DNA from: Rhodobacter sp.
GTDB taxonomy: Bacteria > Pseudomonadota > Alphaproteobacteria > Rhodobacterales > Rhodobacteraceae
NCBI GenBank assembly: GCA_020637555.1
Contig: JACKKF010000005.1
Span: 310,001-374,000, forward strand
Direction: 5' to 3'
Length of the DNA stretch: 64,000 nucleotides
Notes under the pieces: model-generated
What the model was told of the DNA's origin: nothing
The model's input: only the letters and a program-made list of their open reading frames with translations
Databases searched by the model: none
Shown here: positions 16,216 to 23,269 of the stretch, one piece after another
Layout of the letters: each line of letters opens with the position of its first letter
How positions within the stretch are numbered: position 1 is the first letter of the stretch
Program-made: the position numbers and the translations under genes

Positions 16216-17187
16216 ATGCGCAATCCCTATTACACGGGTCCGGTGAGCGATCACTTCGACGGGACACGGTTCTTCAACCCCGGCGGCGCGGCACCGAGCG
16301 GGTTTCGCGACATGCTGCGCTGGCAGATGTCGGGCGAACGGCAACGCTGGCCGCGACGGTTGCCCGCGCCCGAACTGGCCCGGCCCGAGGCCCGGGTCAC
16401 GGATCTGAGCGTGACCATGGTGGGCCATGCCACGCTGCTGATCCAGACGGCGGGGATGAACCTGCTCACCGATCCGGTCTGGTCCGAACGCGCCTCGCCC
16501 CTGCGCTTTGCCGGTCCGCGTCGGGTGATCGCCCCGGGGATCCGGTTCGAGGACCTGCCCCCCATCGACGCGGTGCTGCTCAGTCACAACCACTATGATC
16601 ACCTGGACCGGGCGACCCTGGGCCGGTTGGCGCAGGCGCATGACCCCCTTGTCATCACCCCCCTGGGCAATGACGCCGTGCTGCGTGGCCTCGGGCTGCG
16701 GGTCCGGACCGGCGACTGGGGCGACCGGGTCGGGCTGGGCCCTCTGACGATCGACTTCACGCCCTGCCACCACTGGTCGGCGCGGGGCACGCGCGACCGG
16801 TCGATGGCCTTGTGGGCGGCGTTCGTCATTGCCGGGCCGGCGGGCGCGGTGCTGCATGTCGGTGACACCGGTTTTGACCAGGGCCGCCCCTATCGCGACC
16901 TGGCGGCGCGTCATGGTCCCCTGCGCGCGGCGATCCTGCCGATCGGGGCCTATGCGCCGCGCTGGTTCATGCGCGCCCAGCATCAGGACCCCGACGAGGC
17001 GCTGCAAGGGTTCCGTCTGTCGGGCGCGCGCTGGGGGATCGGGCACCACTGGGGGACATTCCAGTTGACAGATGAGGGGCGCGAGGCCCCGCTGGACGCG
17101 CTGACCGCCGCGCTGGTTGCGCAGTCGGTGCCGCCGGACCGGTTCCGCGCCCTGGCTCCGGGCGACTGCTGGGCCATACCGGCCTGA
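16216..17187 (+). CDS. Metallo-beta-lactamase fold hydrolase (NAPE-PLD / UlaG-like)
   Basis: The 323-residue protein carries the zinc motif HNHYDHLD (His124, His126, Asp128, His129), the upstream VTMVGHATLLIQ strand, and later HVGDTGF and GIGHHWGTFQ, which supply the other metal ligands. The N-terminal segment (DGTRFFNPGG) is typical of the group related to N-acyl-phosphatidylethanolamine phospholipase D and RomA-like proteins. Substrate is unknown; phospholipid-like or N-acyl compounds are possible. It is divergent from cmk and ends in a hairpin element shared with the convergent membrane gene. Confidence 0.82.
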   Translation: MRNPYYTGPVSDHFDGTRFFNPGGAAPSGFRDMLRWQMSGERQRWPRRLPAPELARPEARVTDLSVTMVGHATLLIQTAGMNLLTDPVWSERASPLRFAGPRRVIAPGIRFEDLPPIDAVLLSHNHYDHLDRATLGRLAQAHDPLVITPLGNDAVLRGLGLRVRTGDWGDRVGLGPLTIDFTPCHHWSARGTRDRSMALWAAFVIAGPAGAVLHVGDTGFDQGRPYRDLAARHGPLRAAILPIGAYAPRWFMRAQHQDPDEALQGFRLSGARWGIGHHWGTFQLTDEGREAPLDALTAALVAQSVPPDRFRALAPGDCWAIPA

Positions 17188-17196
17188 GCGCGCCCG

Positions 17197-17252
17197 CATC
17201 TTTGTGCCGGAAATATCCTCGGGGGTTCCAAGGGGGTGGAAAACCCCCTTGG
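17197..17252. repeat. Intergenic hairpin element copy 3 (second core type)
   Basis: The core at 17197-17218 reads CATCTTTGTGCCGGAAATAT plus CC. It is followed by a perfect 9-bp inverted repeat CCAAGGGGG/CCCCCTTGG (17228-17236 / 17244-17252). It lies in the convergent gap of two genes and probably ends transcription from both sides. The core differs by a single base from the reverse complement of 20382-20403. Confidence 0.78.
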
Positions 17253-17262
17253 CCCCGGCCTT

Positions 17263-17757
17263 TCAGGCGCGCAACCGCAGCCAGCCTTGTCGCGCCGCCA
17301 ACACGAACGCCAGCGCCAGGGCGGCGAACTTGCCCTGGGTGAAGGCGCTCGCGCGGGCCACGTCTGCGGGATTGACCCAATCCGGCCCTGCGAACAGCAT
17401 CCGCTGAACCGCCCAGTTCTCGCCCCAGTCGAGGGCGACATAGCTCATGGCCGACAGAACGCAGACCATGCCGAAGGCGCCGCGATAAGGCCGCATCCAC
17501 CAGGCCAGCGTCAGCCCCATCAGGGCGGGGAACAGCGTGTCGGTCCACAGGATCGGGCCCGCGGCCAGCCGATAGCCGGCAGGGGACAGGGCCCGCAGAT
17601 AGTCGCGCGCCTCGTTCAGCGAATAGCCGGCGATGCGCAGGTCGAACGGCAGCTGGCCCTGGGCGGCGGCGATCAGCTGACGGCCGAAATGCAGCACCAG
17701 CACCGCATAGACGGCCGCCGTCAGCAGGGGCAGCCCCCATGAGACCAGCCGTGCCAT
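17263..17757 (-). CDS. Integral membrane protein of unknown function
   Basis: No named family was recognised. The 164-residue protein has four likely membrane helices: about 5-25, 62-85, 95-112 and 140-160. Between the first two is a soluble loop (RIAGYSLNEARDYLRAL) that could lie in the periplasm. It begins one base before the stop codon of aroA on the same strand, so it is probably the second gene of an aroA transcript. Nothing in it suggests an enzyme. Confidence 0.65.
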   Translation of the reverse strand: MARLVSWGLPLLTAAVYAVLVLHFGRQLIAAAQGQLPFDLRIAGYSLNEARDYLRALSPAGYRLAAGPILWTDTLFPALMGLTLAWWMRPYRGAFGMVCVLSAMSYVALDWGENWAVQRMLFAGPDWVNPADVARASAFTQGKFAALALAFVLAARQGWLRLRA

Positions 17758-17758
17758 G

Positions 17759-19105
17759 TCAGCGGTTCGTCCGCACCAGGCTGGCGCCCAGGCCGGTCAT
17801 CAGCCCTTCGAACAGCGGAAAGGAGGTGTCGATCGGGCTGGCGTCATCGACGGTGACGGGGGTCTCCGCGACCATGCCCAGAACCAGAAACGCCATGGCG
17901 ATGCGGTGATCCAGCCGGCTTTCCACGGTCGCGCCGCCGGGAACCGCGCCGGTGCCATGCACGATCAGCGTATCCGTGTCCTCCTCGATGCGGACGCCGC
18001 AGGCCTCGAGGCCGCGCGCCATGGCGTCGATCCGGTCGCTTTCCTTGACCCGCAGTTCCTTGACCCCGCGCATCACCGTGGCGCCCTGCGCCCGTGCGGC
18101 CACGACGGACAGGATCGGGAATTCGTCGATCATCGAGGCCGCGCGCTCGGGCGGGGTTTCGACGCCCTTCAGCGCGGGCGAGTGGCGCACGCGCAGATCC
18201 GCGACCGGCTCGCCACCTTCCTCGCGCGGGTTTTCAAAGGTGATGTCGGCGCCCATTTCCAGCAGCGTGACATAGAGCCCGTCGCGCGTGGGATTGCGGC
18301 TGACGCCCGGCACCAGGATCTCGGACCCGGGCACCAGCAGCGCGGCGCAGACCGGAAACGCGGCCGAGGACGGGTCGCGCGGCACGGCGACCGCCTGGCC
18401 GGTCAGTTCGGGCTGTCCGGTCAGCGTGATGATGCGGCCCTCGGGGCTGTCCTCGACCGTGACCTCGGCGCCAAAGCCGCGCAGCATCCGTTCGGTGTGG
18501 TCGCGGGTCGCCTCGGGTTCGATCACGACGGTCTGGCCGGGTGCGTTCAGGCCGGCCAGCAGGACCGCGGATTTCACCTGCGCCGACGGCATCGGCAAGC
18601 GGTAGCGCACCGGCACGGCCTCGGCGGCGCCGACCAGGGTCATCGGCAGCTTGCCACCCTGACGCCCGTGCGCCCGTGCTCCGAACAGCGCCAGCGGGTC
18701 GGTCACGCGGCCCATCGGGCGCTTGTTCAGGCTGGCGTCCCCGGTGAAGGTGGCGGTGATCGGGGTGGTCGCCATGGCCCCCATGATGAGCCGAACACCG
18801 GTGCCCGAATTTCCGCAATCGATGACCTGCGCGGGTTCGGCGAAACCGCCGACACCGACGCCCCGCACGCTCCATTCGCCCGGACCATGGCGGGTGACCG
18901 TCGCGCCGAACGCGCGCATTGCGGTGGCGGTGTCCAGCACATCCTGCCCCTCCAGCAGGCCCGTGATGTGCGTTTCGCCGATGGACAGGGCGCCCAGGAT
19001 CAGCGCGCGGTGGCTGATCGACTTGTCGCCGGGCACCTCGGCCACGCCCCGCAGGGGCGGCGAGCGGCGGGCGGTCATCGGAACGGGATGGGCATGGGCG
19101 GACAT
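17759..19105 (-). CDS. aroA: 3-phosphoshikimate 1-carboxyvinyltransferase (EPSP synthase, class II)
   Basis: AroA joins phosphoenolpyruvate to shikimate-3-phosphate in aromatic amino acid synthesis. The start at 19105 has a GAGG ribosome site; 448 residues. Sequence marks are VPGDKSISHRALILGAL (24-40), SLNKRPMGRV, PSAQVKSAVLLAGLN and RVKESDRIDAM, which fit the class II (Agrobacterium CP4-like) enzymes. At the site where CP4 has the Ala linked to glyphosate tolerance (its Ala100, in NAATG), this protein has Gly101 (NSGTG, 99-103), as in sensitive class I enzymes. A small membrane protein gene follows directly. Confidence 0.95.
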   Translation of the reverse strand: MSAHAHPVPMTARRSPPLRGVAEVPGDKSISHRALILGALSIGETHITGLLEGQDVLDTATAMRAFGATVTRHGPGEWSVRGVGVGGFAEPAQVIDCGNSGTGVRLIMGAMATTPITATFTGDASLNKRPMGRVTDPLALFGARAHGRQGGKLPMTLVGAAEAVPVRYRLPMPSAQVKSAVLLAGLNAPGQTVVIEPEATRDHTERMLRGFGAEVTVEDSPEGRIITLTGQPELTGQAVAVPRDPSSAAFPVCAALLVPGSEILVPGVSRNPTRDGLYVTLLEMGADITFENPREEGGEPVADLRVRHSPALKGVETPPERAASMIDEFPILSVVAARAQGATVMRGVKELRVKESDRIDAMARGLEACGVRIEEDTDTLIVHGTGAVPGGATVESRLDHRIAMAFLVLGMVAETPVTVDDASPIDTSFPLFEGLMTGLGASLVRTNR

Positions 19106-19177
19106 GGAAACCTCGGCGGCTGGTCTGTTGCGCTGATAGCGCAGCGCCGGCCCGGGGTCCATCACCCAAGCGCGGGT

Positions 19178-19630
19178 TCAGGCCCGCTCGTCCTTTGGCG
19201 ATTCCATGACGACGAAGGTGGTGATCGCGGCGACCTGTGGCAGGGTGCCCAGAACCTCGGTGTGGAAATGCTTGTAGGCGGTCAGGTCCGCGACCTCGAC
19301 CCGCAAGAGATATTCGACCGTCCCGGTGATGTTGTGGCACTCGCGCACCTGACGCGCGCCGCGGATTGCCCGCTCGAACCCTTCCTGCGACGCCTTGGTG
19401 TGCTGGCTCAGGCCGACGGTGACATAGGCCACGAACCCCACGCCGATCCGGCCCGGATCCAGGACCGCGCGGTATCCCTTGATCGTGCCGCGCCGCTCGA
19501 GCTCCTGCACCCGGCGCAGACAGGCCGAGGGGGACAGACCGACGCGGTTCGCCAGATCGAGGTTCGATATCCGGCCATCGCGCGAGAGAATGCGCAATAT
19601 GTGGTCGTTGATTGGGTCATCACTGATCAT
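19178..19630 (-). CDS. Lrp/AsnC family transcriptional regulator
   Basis: The protein has 150 residues: an N-terminal helix-turn-helix (ISNLDLANRVGLSPSACLRRVQELERRG, in two parts across residues 18-45) and a C-terminal ligand-binding RAM domain (residues 65-145). Such regulators sense amino acids. The gene is divergent from a LysE-type exporter with 92 bases between starts, the classic arrangement of an exporter and its activator (as lysG/lysE). Longer readings to 19771 lack resemblance and overlap the exporter. The start at 19630 has a poor ribosome site. Confidence 0.9.
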   Translation of the reverse strand: MISDDPINDHILRILSRDGRISNLDLANRVGLSPSACLRRVQELERRGTIKGYRAVLDPGRIGVGFVAYVTVGLSQHTKASQEGFERAIRGARQVRECHNITGTVEYLLRVEVADLTAYKHFHTEVLGTLPQVAAITTFVVMESPKDERA

Positions 19631-19722
19631 GGATTGTGAAAATACCGGATTGCCCCGCAATATCGCAACAAAATTCGGCGGCTGCCGGCATAGGGTTGTG
19701 CGCCCAATCACGAGGTCTCGCC

Positions 19723-20319
19723 GTGGCCCACGATCTTCTGCTTGCCTTGATCCTGTATGCCTTTGTGTCATCCATCACGCCGGGCCCCAACAATCTGATG
19801 CTGCTGGCGTCGGGGGTGAATTTCGGCTTTCGCCGCACCGTTCCGCACATGCTGGGAATCGCGCTGGGTTTCACCGTGATGACGGCGATCGTCGGGCTGG
19901 GGCTGGCCGGGCTGTTCACGGCCTGGCCGCCGGCGCGGCAGGCGTTGACGGTGGTGTCGGTGGTCTATCTGCTGTGGCTGGCGTGGAAGATCGCGCATGC
20001 GGCCGCGCCCTCGGCCACGGCGCCGAGTTCGGGGCGCCCGATGACGCTGGTGCAGGCCGCCGCGTTCCAGTGGGTCAATCCCAAGGCCTGGACCATGGCC
20101 TTGACGGCGATGACGCTCTATGCACCCGGGGCCGATTGGCAATCGGTGGCCCTGGTCGCCCTGGTCTTTGGCGCGGTGAACCTGCCCTGCGTGTCCAGCT
20201 GGGCGCTTCTGGGCACCGCGCTGCGGGGATGGTTGCGCGATCCGGCGCGGTTGCGGGTGTTCAACTGGGGCATGGCGGTGTTGCTCGTGCTCACGCTCTG
20301 GCCCGTTCTGCGGGGCTGA
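19723..20319 (+). CDS. LysE/RhtB family amino acid exporter
   Basis: The GTG start at 19723 has GAGG eight bases upstream and gives 198 residues with about six membrane helices. The family signature SSITPGPNNLMLLASG lies at residues 15-30, and the second half has the FQWVNPKAW motif. These proteins export amino acids or related metabolites by proton antiport. The divergent Lrp-type gene is the probable regulator. The ATG at 19636 would add 29 residues without family resemblance and was rejected. Confidence 0.9.
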   Translation: MAHDLLLALILYAFVSSITPGPNNLMLLASGVNFGFRRTVPHMLGIALGFTVMTAIVGLGLAGLFTAWPPARQALTVVSVVYLLWLAWKIAHAAAPSATAPSSGRPMTLVQAAAFQWVNPKAWTMALTAMTLYAPGADWQSVALVALVFGAVNLPCVSSWALLGTALRGWLRDPARLRVFNWGMAVLLVLTLWPVLRG

Positions 20320-20339
20320 GCGCGCGGGGGTGAACGGGC

Positions 20340-20403
20340 AGGGGGGCGCTGCCCCCCTCGGCCTGACGGCCTCACCCCCCGGGATATTTGCGGCACAAAG
20401 ATG
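20340..20403. repeat. Intergenic hairpin element copy 4 (second core type, reversed)
   Basis: The 8-bp perfect hairpin AGGGGGGC/GCCCCCCT (20340-20347 / 20351-20358) is followed by GGATATTTGCGGCACAAAGA plus TG at 20382-20403. This is the core of copy 3 in reverse, with one base changed. It lies after the LysE-type gene and before psd, both on the plus strand, so it probably ends the exporter transcript. Confidence 0.75.
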
Positions 20404-20428
20404 GGGCCGGCGCGGCGCGAGATACGGA

Positions 20429-20445
20429 CAATTTGAGACAAATTG
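20429..20445. repeat. Short inverted repeat CAATTTG-3-CAAATTG
   Basis: A perfect 7-bp inverted repeat with a 3-base spacer, AT-rich in a GC-rich region, about 120 bases upstream of psd. It may be a regulator site or simply part of the hairpin-element cluster. No regulator can be named. Confidence 0.4.
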
Positions 20446-20450
20446 CCCCT

Positions 20451-20469
20451 CACCTTGTCGCAAATACGC
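20451..20469. repeat. Isolated core of the hairpin element family
   Basis: CACCTTGTCGCAAATACGC differs at two of 19 positions from the core of copy 1, in the same orientation, but no GC hairpin is attached. It sits 48 bases after copy 4, so two cores of different type lie side by side. Confidence 0.6.
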
Positions 20470-20565
20470 CTGCCGACGCCTGGCCACGGGGGCGCAGGTG
20501 CCGCGGTGCTTTGCCTCGCCGTGCTTCTGGTCTATAGGCTCGCTGAGACCAGAACAGGATGACCG

Positions 20566-21264
20566 ATGTCCGACTCGATGCTTTCGACCGTGATCAAGCC
20601 CGTCCACCGCGAGGGCTATCCCTTTATCGGCATTTTCGCCGCCGTGACGTTGGTGCTGTTCCTGATCTGGCAGCCGCTGGGCTGGATCGGCGTGGTGCTG
20701 ACGGTCTGGTGCTACTACTTCTTTCGTGACCCCGATCGCTACACGCCGCAACGCGAGGGGCTGATCGTCAGCCCGGCGGATGGCGTTATCTCGCTGATCG
20801 AACCGTCGGTCCCGCCCGAGGAACTGGGCATGGGCCCCGAGGCCCTGACCCGGGTGAGCGTGTTCATGAACGTGTTCAACTGCCATGTGAACCGCCTGCC
20901 GATCTCGGGCGAGATCACCGCCGTCAGCTATCGGCCGGGCAAGTTCCTGAATGCCTCGCTCGACAAGGCCAGCGTGGACAACGAGCGCAATTCGCTGGCC
21001 GTGCGGATCGCCGATGGGCGCCAGATCGCGGTGGTTCAGATCGCCGGACTGGTGGCGCGGCGCATTGTCTGCGACGTGAAGCCGGGCGCGGTGCTGGAAA
21101 CCGGCGAACGGTTCGGCATGATCCGCTTCGGCTCGCGGCTGGATGTCTATCTGCCGCCGGGCGTTGTGCCGATGGTCGCGCTGGGTCAGACGATGGTCGC
21201 GGGTGAAACCGTGCTGGCGGATCTGGCCGCCGATGAACCCGCCCGAACGGCCGAGGTGCGGTGA
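20566..21264 (+). CDS. psd: Phosphatidylserine decarboxylase (short type)
   Basis: Psd makes phosphatidylethanolamine from phosphatidylserine at the inner membrane. The protein has 232 residues, with a membrane segment near 20-50, YYFFRDPDRYTP, and the self-cleavage site FGSR, where Ser190 should become the pyruvoyl cofactor. This is the short form common in alphaproteobacteria. An AGGA ribosome site precedes the ATG. Its stop shares a base with the pssA start, so the two steps from CDP-diacylglycerol to phosphatidylethanolamine are co-translated. Confidence 0.94.
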   Translation: MSDSMLSTVIKPVHREGYPFIGIFAAVTLVLFLIWQPLGWIGVVLTVWCYYFFRDPDRYTPQREGLIVSPADGVISLIEPSVPPEELGMGPEALTRVSVFMNVFNCHVNRLPISGEITAVSYRPGKFLNASLDKASVDNERNSLAVRIADGRQIAVVQIAGLVARRIVCDVKPGAVLETGERFGMIRFGSRLDVYLPPGVVPMVALGQTMVAGETVLADLAADEPARTAEVR

Positions 21265-22052
21265 TGGACCCGGTGGATGACCTGGACGCGGGCCCCGGGG
21301 CGCCGGACCCCGAGGACCCTGTCGAGGCCGGCGACCGGCGCAGCCTGCCGCTGGTGCAGTTGATCCCCAACCTGGTGACGCTGCTGGGCCTGTGCGCCGG
21401 GTTGACCTCGATTCGCTATACGCTGGACGAATATTACCAGACCGCCGCCGCCCTGATCATCCTGGCCGCGATCATGGACGGGATGGACGGGCTGCTGGCG
21501 CGCAAGCTGAACGCCGCCAGCCATTTCGGCGCCGAGCTGGATTCGCTCAGCGATTTCGTCTGTTTCGGCGTCGCGCCGGGGATGTTCGTCTATCATTTCG
21601 TGCTGCGCGATCTGCCCGGCATGGGCTGGCTGTTCGTGCTGGTCTTCGTGATCTGCGCCTGCCTCAGGCTGGCGCGCTTCAATGTGAACCGAAACGCGCC
21701 CCCCCCGCCCGGGCGGGTGCATTTTGTCGGTGTCCCGGCGCCCGCCGGGGCGATGCTGGGCCTGCTGCCGGTCTTTCTGGCGCTGTCGGGCTGGATCGAG
21801 ACCCGCAACTGGCCGCTGCTGGTGGCGCTTTACATGGGGATGGTCGGGCTGTTGATGATCTCGCGCCTGCCGACCCCGTCGCCCAAGGGATGGCGCGTGC
21901 CGCGCAACCGGGCGATCTGGGTGCTTCTGGGGGTCGCGGTGTTCGCCGGCGCGATGGCGACCAAACCCTGGTCGGTGCTGGCGCTGGTCGATCTGGCCTA
22001 TCTGGGCGTGCTGGGCTGGGGTGCCTGGATCGAGCGGCGGAAACTTGCGTGA
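21264..22052 (+). CDS. pssA: CDP-diacylglycerol--serine O-phosphatidyltransferase
   Basis: PssA makes phosphatidylserine from CDP-diacylglycerol and serine. The 262-residue multi-spanning protein has the CDP-alcohol phosphatidyltransferase motif: DGMDGLLARKL followed by FGAELDSLSD, with the spacing D-G-x2-A-R-x8-G-x3-D-x3-D. ATG 21264 was chosen (GAGG seven bases upstream); the GTG at 21261 is possible. The product feeds psd just upstream. The two tRNA-Asp genes follow. Confidence 0.94.
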   Translation: MDPVDDLDAGPGAPDPEDPVEAGDRRSLPLVQLIPNLVTLLGLCAGLTSIRYTLDEYYQTAAALIILAAIMDGMDGLLARKLNAASHFGAELDSLSDFVCFGVAPGMFVYHFVLRDLPGMGWLFVLVFVICACLRLARFNVNRNAPPPPGRVHFVGVPAPAGAMLGLLPVFLALSGWIETRNWPLLVALYMGMVGLLMISRLPTPSPKGWRVPRNRAIWVLLGVAVFAGAMATKPWSVLALVDLAYLGVLGWGAWIERRKLA

Positions 22053-22059
22053 AAGGCGC

Positions 22060-22087
22060 TTGACCTCGTCACGGGGCGCGGCTATTG
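22060..22087 (+). promoter_or_regulatory. Sigma-70 type promoter of the first tRNA-Asp
   Basis: TTGACC (22060-22065), 16 bases, CTATTG (22082-22087), ending 12 bases before the tRNA. The second tRNA has the same arrangement (TTGACG, 16 bases, CTATCT), which supports both. Confidence 0.65.
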
Positions 22088-22099
22088 CCTGCCCTCAAC

Positions 22100-22176
22100 G
22101 CGGTTGTAGCTCAGTTGGTTAGAGTACCGGCCTGTCACGCCGGGGGTCGCGGGTTCGAGCCCCGTCAACCGCGCCA
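22100..22176 (+). tRNA. tRNA-Asp (GTC), copy 1
   Basis: A 77-base cloverleaf. The acceptor stem GCGGTTG pairs with CAACCGC. The anticodon arm CCGGC-CTGTCAC-GCCGG has anticodon GTC, the T arm is CGCGGGTTCGAGCCCCG, and an encoded CCA ends at 22176. It is identical to the copy at 23122. Confidence 0.97.
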
Positions 22177-22184
22177 CTATCAAG

Positions 22185-22210
22185 AAGGCCTCCGTTCCGG
22201 GGGCCTTTTT
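22185..22210 (+). terminator. Terminator after first tRNA-Asp
   Basis: AAGGCC (22185-22190) pairs with GGCCTT (22202-22207), extended by three inner pairs, and is followed by a run of T. It lies 8 bases after the tRNA. Confidence 0.8.
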
Positions 22211-22284
22211 GCGTTCCGGGCCCGGGGCGCACGCCCGCGCCGGGGGCAAGGCCCGCCCGCGCCTTTGTCAGAGAGACGCCGACC

Positions 22285-23028
22285 GTGACCCCAGCCGATC
22301 CCTTCCGTCACCACCCCGAACTGCGCGACAAGATCAACGCTGCCGATCAGTCGGTGTTCCGCGACCTCGATCTGGCGCAGATGGATGCGCGACTCACGGC
22401 GGCGGGGATGGCGGCCGACTGGCGCACACCCAGCGCCGAACGCGAGGCCGGGCGCCGCGGCTTCCTCGATGGGCACTGGAATCAGGACCTTTGGGTGTTC
22501 GCCTATGGATCGTTGATGTGGGACCCGTCGGTCGATTTCGTCGAGGTTCGCAAGGCGCGATGCGACGGGTTCAGCCGTAGTTTCTGCCTGTGGGACGAGG
22601 GCGGGCGCGGAAGCACCGAGAACCCCGGCCTGATGCTGGCCATCGACCAGGGCGGCGTTTGCGACGGGCTGGCCTTCCGGCTGGCGGCAGGGCAGCTCGA
22701 CCACGAGACCTTTGTGCTGTTTCGCCGCGAGATGATCGCGCCGGCCTATCGCCCCGCCTGGCTGCCGCTGACAACCGATCACGGCCCGGTCACGGCGCTG
22801 GCGTTCGTCGCCGACCGTCGGCAGGACAAGATCCGCCCGGGCATTCCGCTGGACCGTCAGGCACGGATGATCGCCACCGCCACCGGCATGCTGGGGTCGA
22901 GTTTCGACTATCTTGCGGGAATCGAACGCCAGTTGCGGGTTCTTGGGGTCGAGGACCCCTATGTGACCCGCCTGTTCGATGCGGTGCAGCGACTGCGCGC
23001 CGGCGACATGCCGGCACGGGACCGTTGA
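22285..23028 (+). CDS. ChaC-like gamma-glutamylcyclotransferase
   Basis: Enzymes of this family cleave glutathione to 5-oxoproline and Cys-Gly. The 247-residue protein has the substrate-binding WVFAYGSLMWDP (residues 70-81) and the RGSTENPGLMLAID stretch that corresponds to the R-G-T-x-E-x-P-G-L-V-L region of ChaC. The N-terminal 65 residues (HHPELRDKINAADQSVFRDL) are common to alphaproteobacterial members. The start is GTG at 22285. It lies alone between the two tRNA-Asp genes, probably with its own promoter. Confidence 0.88.
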   Translation: MTPADPFRHHPELRDKINAADQSVFRDLDLAQMDARLTAAGMAADWRTPSAEREAGRRGFLDGHWNQDLWVFAYGSLMWDPSVDFVEVRKARCDGFSRSFCLWDEGGRGSTENPGLMLAIDQGGVCDGLAFRLAAGQLDHETFVLFRREMIAPAYRPAWLPLTTDHGPVTALAFVADRRQDKIRPGIPLDRQARMIATATGMLGSSFDYLAGIERQLRVLGVEDPYVTRLFDAVQRLRAGDMPARDR

Positions 23029-23081
23029 TACCCATCGCCCGCCAACCCCGAAAGCGGGCGACGGATTTGCGTTTTTCCTGC

Positions 23082-23109
23082 TTGACGCCCCTTGGCGCAT
23101 CCCCTATCT
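23082..23109 (+). promoter_or_regulatory. Sigma-70 type promoter of the second tRNA-Asp
   Basis: TTGACG (23082-23087), 16 bases, CTATCT (23104-23109), 12 bases before the tRNA, with the same geometry as the promoter of copy 1. Confidence 0.65.
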
Positions 23110-23121
23110 GACCCCCCACGC

Positions 23122-23198
23122 GCGGTTGTAGCTCAGTTGGTTAGAGTACCGGCCTGTCACGCCGGGGGTCGCGGGTTCGAGCCCCGTCAACCGCGCCA
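23122..23198 (+). tRNA. tRNA-Asp (GTC), copy 2
   Basis: Identical over all 77 bases, including the encoded CCA, to the copy at 22100, in the same orientation about 1 kb away. The flanking sequences differ apart from the promoter elements, so the repeated unit is the tRNA itself. Confidence 0.97.
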
Positions 23199-23269
23199 CT
23201 TTCCCCCCCTCTTTCCCATTTGTCCCGGCTGGGATACGGTGTGCAGGGCTTTGATTTTCGGGGGTTTCC

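Noticed and set aside
22100..23198. tRNA pair as attachment sites of an integrated element
   Set aside because: There is no integrase or phage gene between them. Both tRNAs are complete with own promoters, and the gene between is an ordinary ChaC-like gene.
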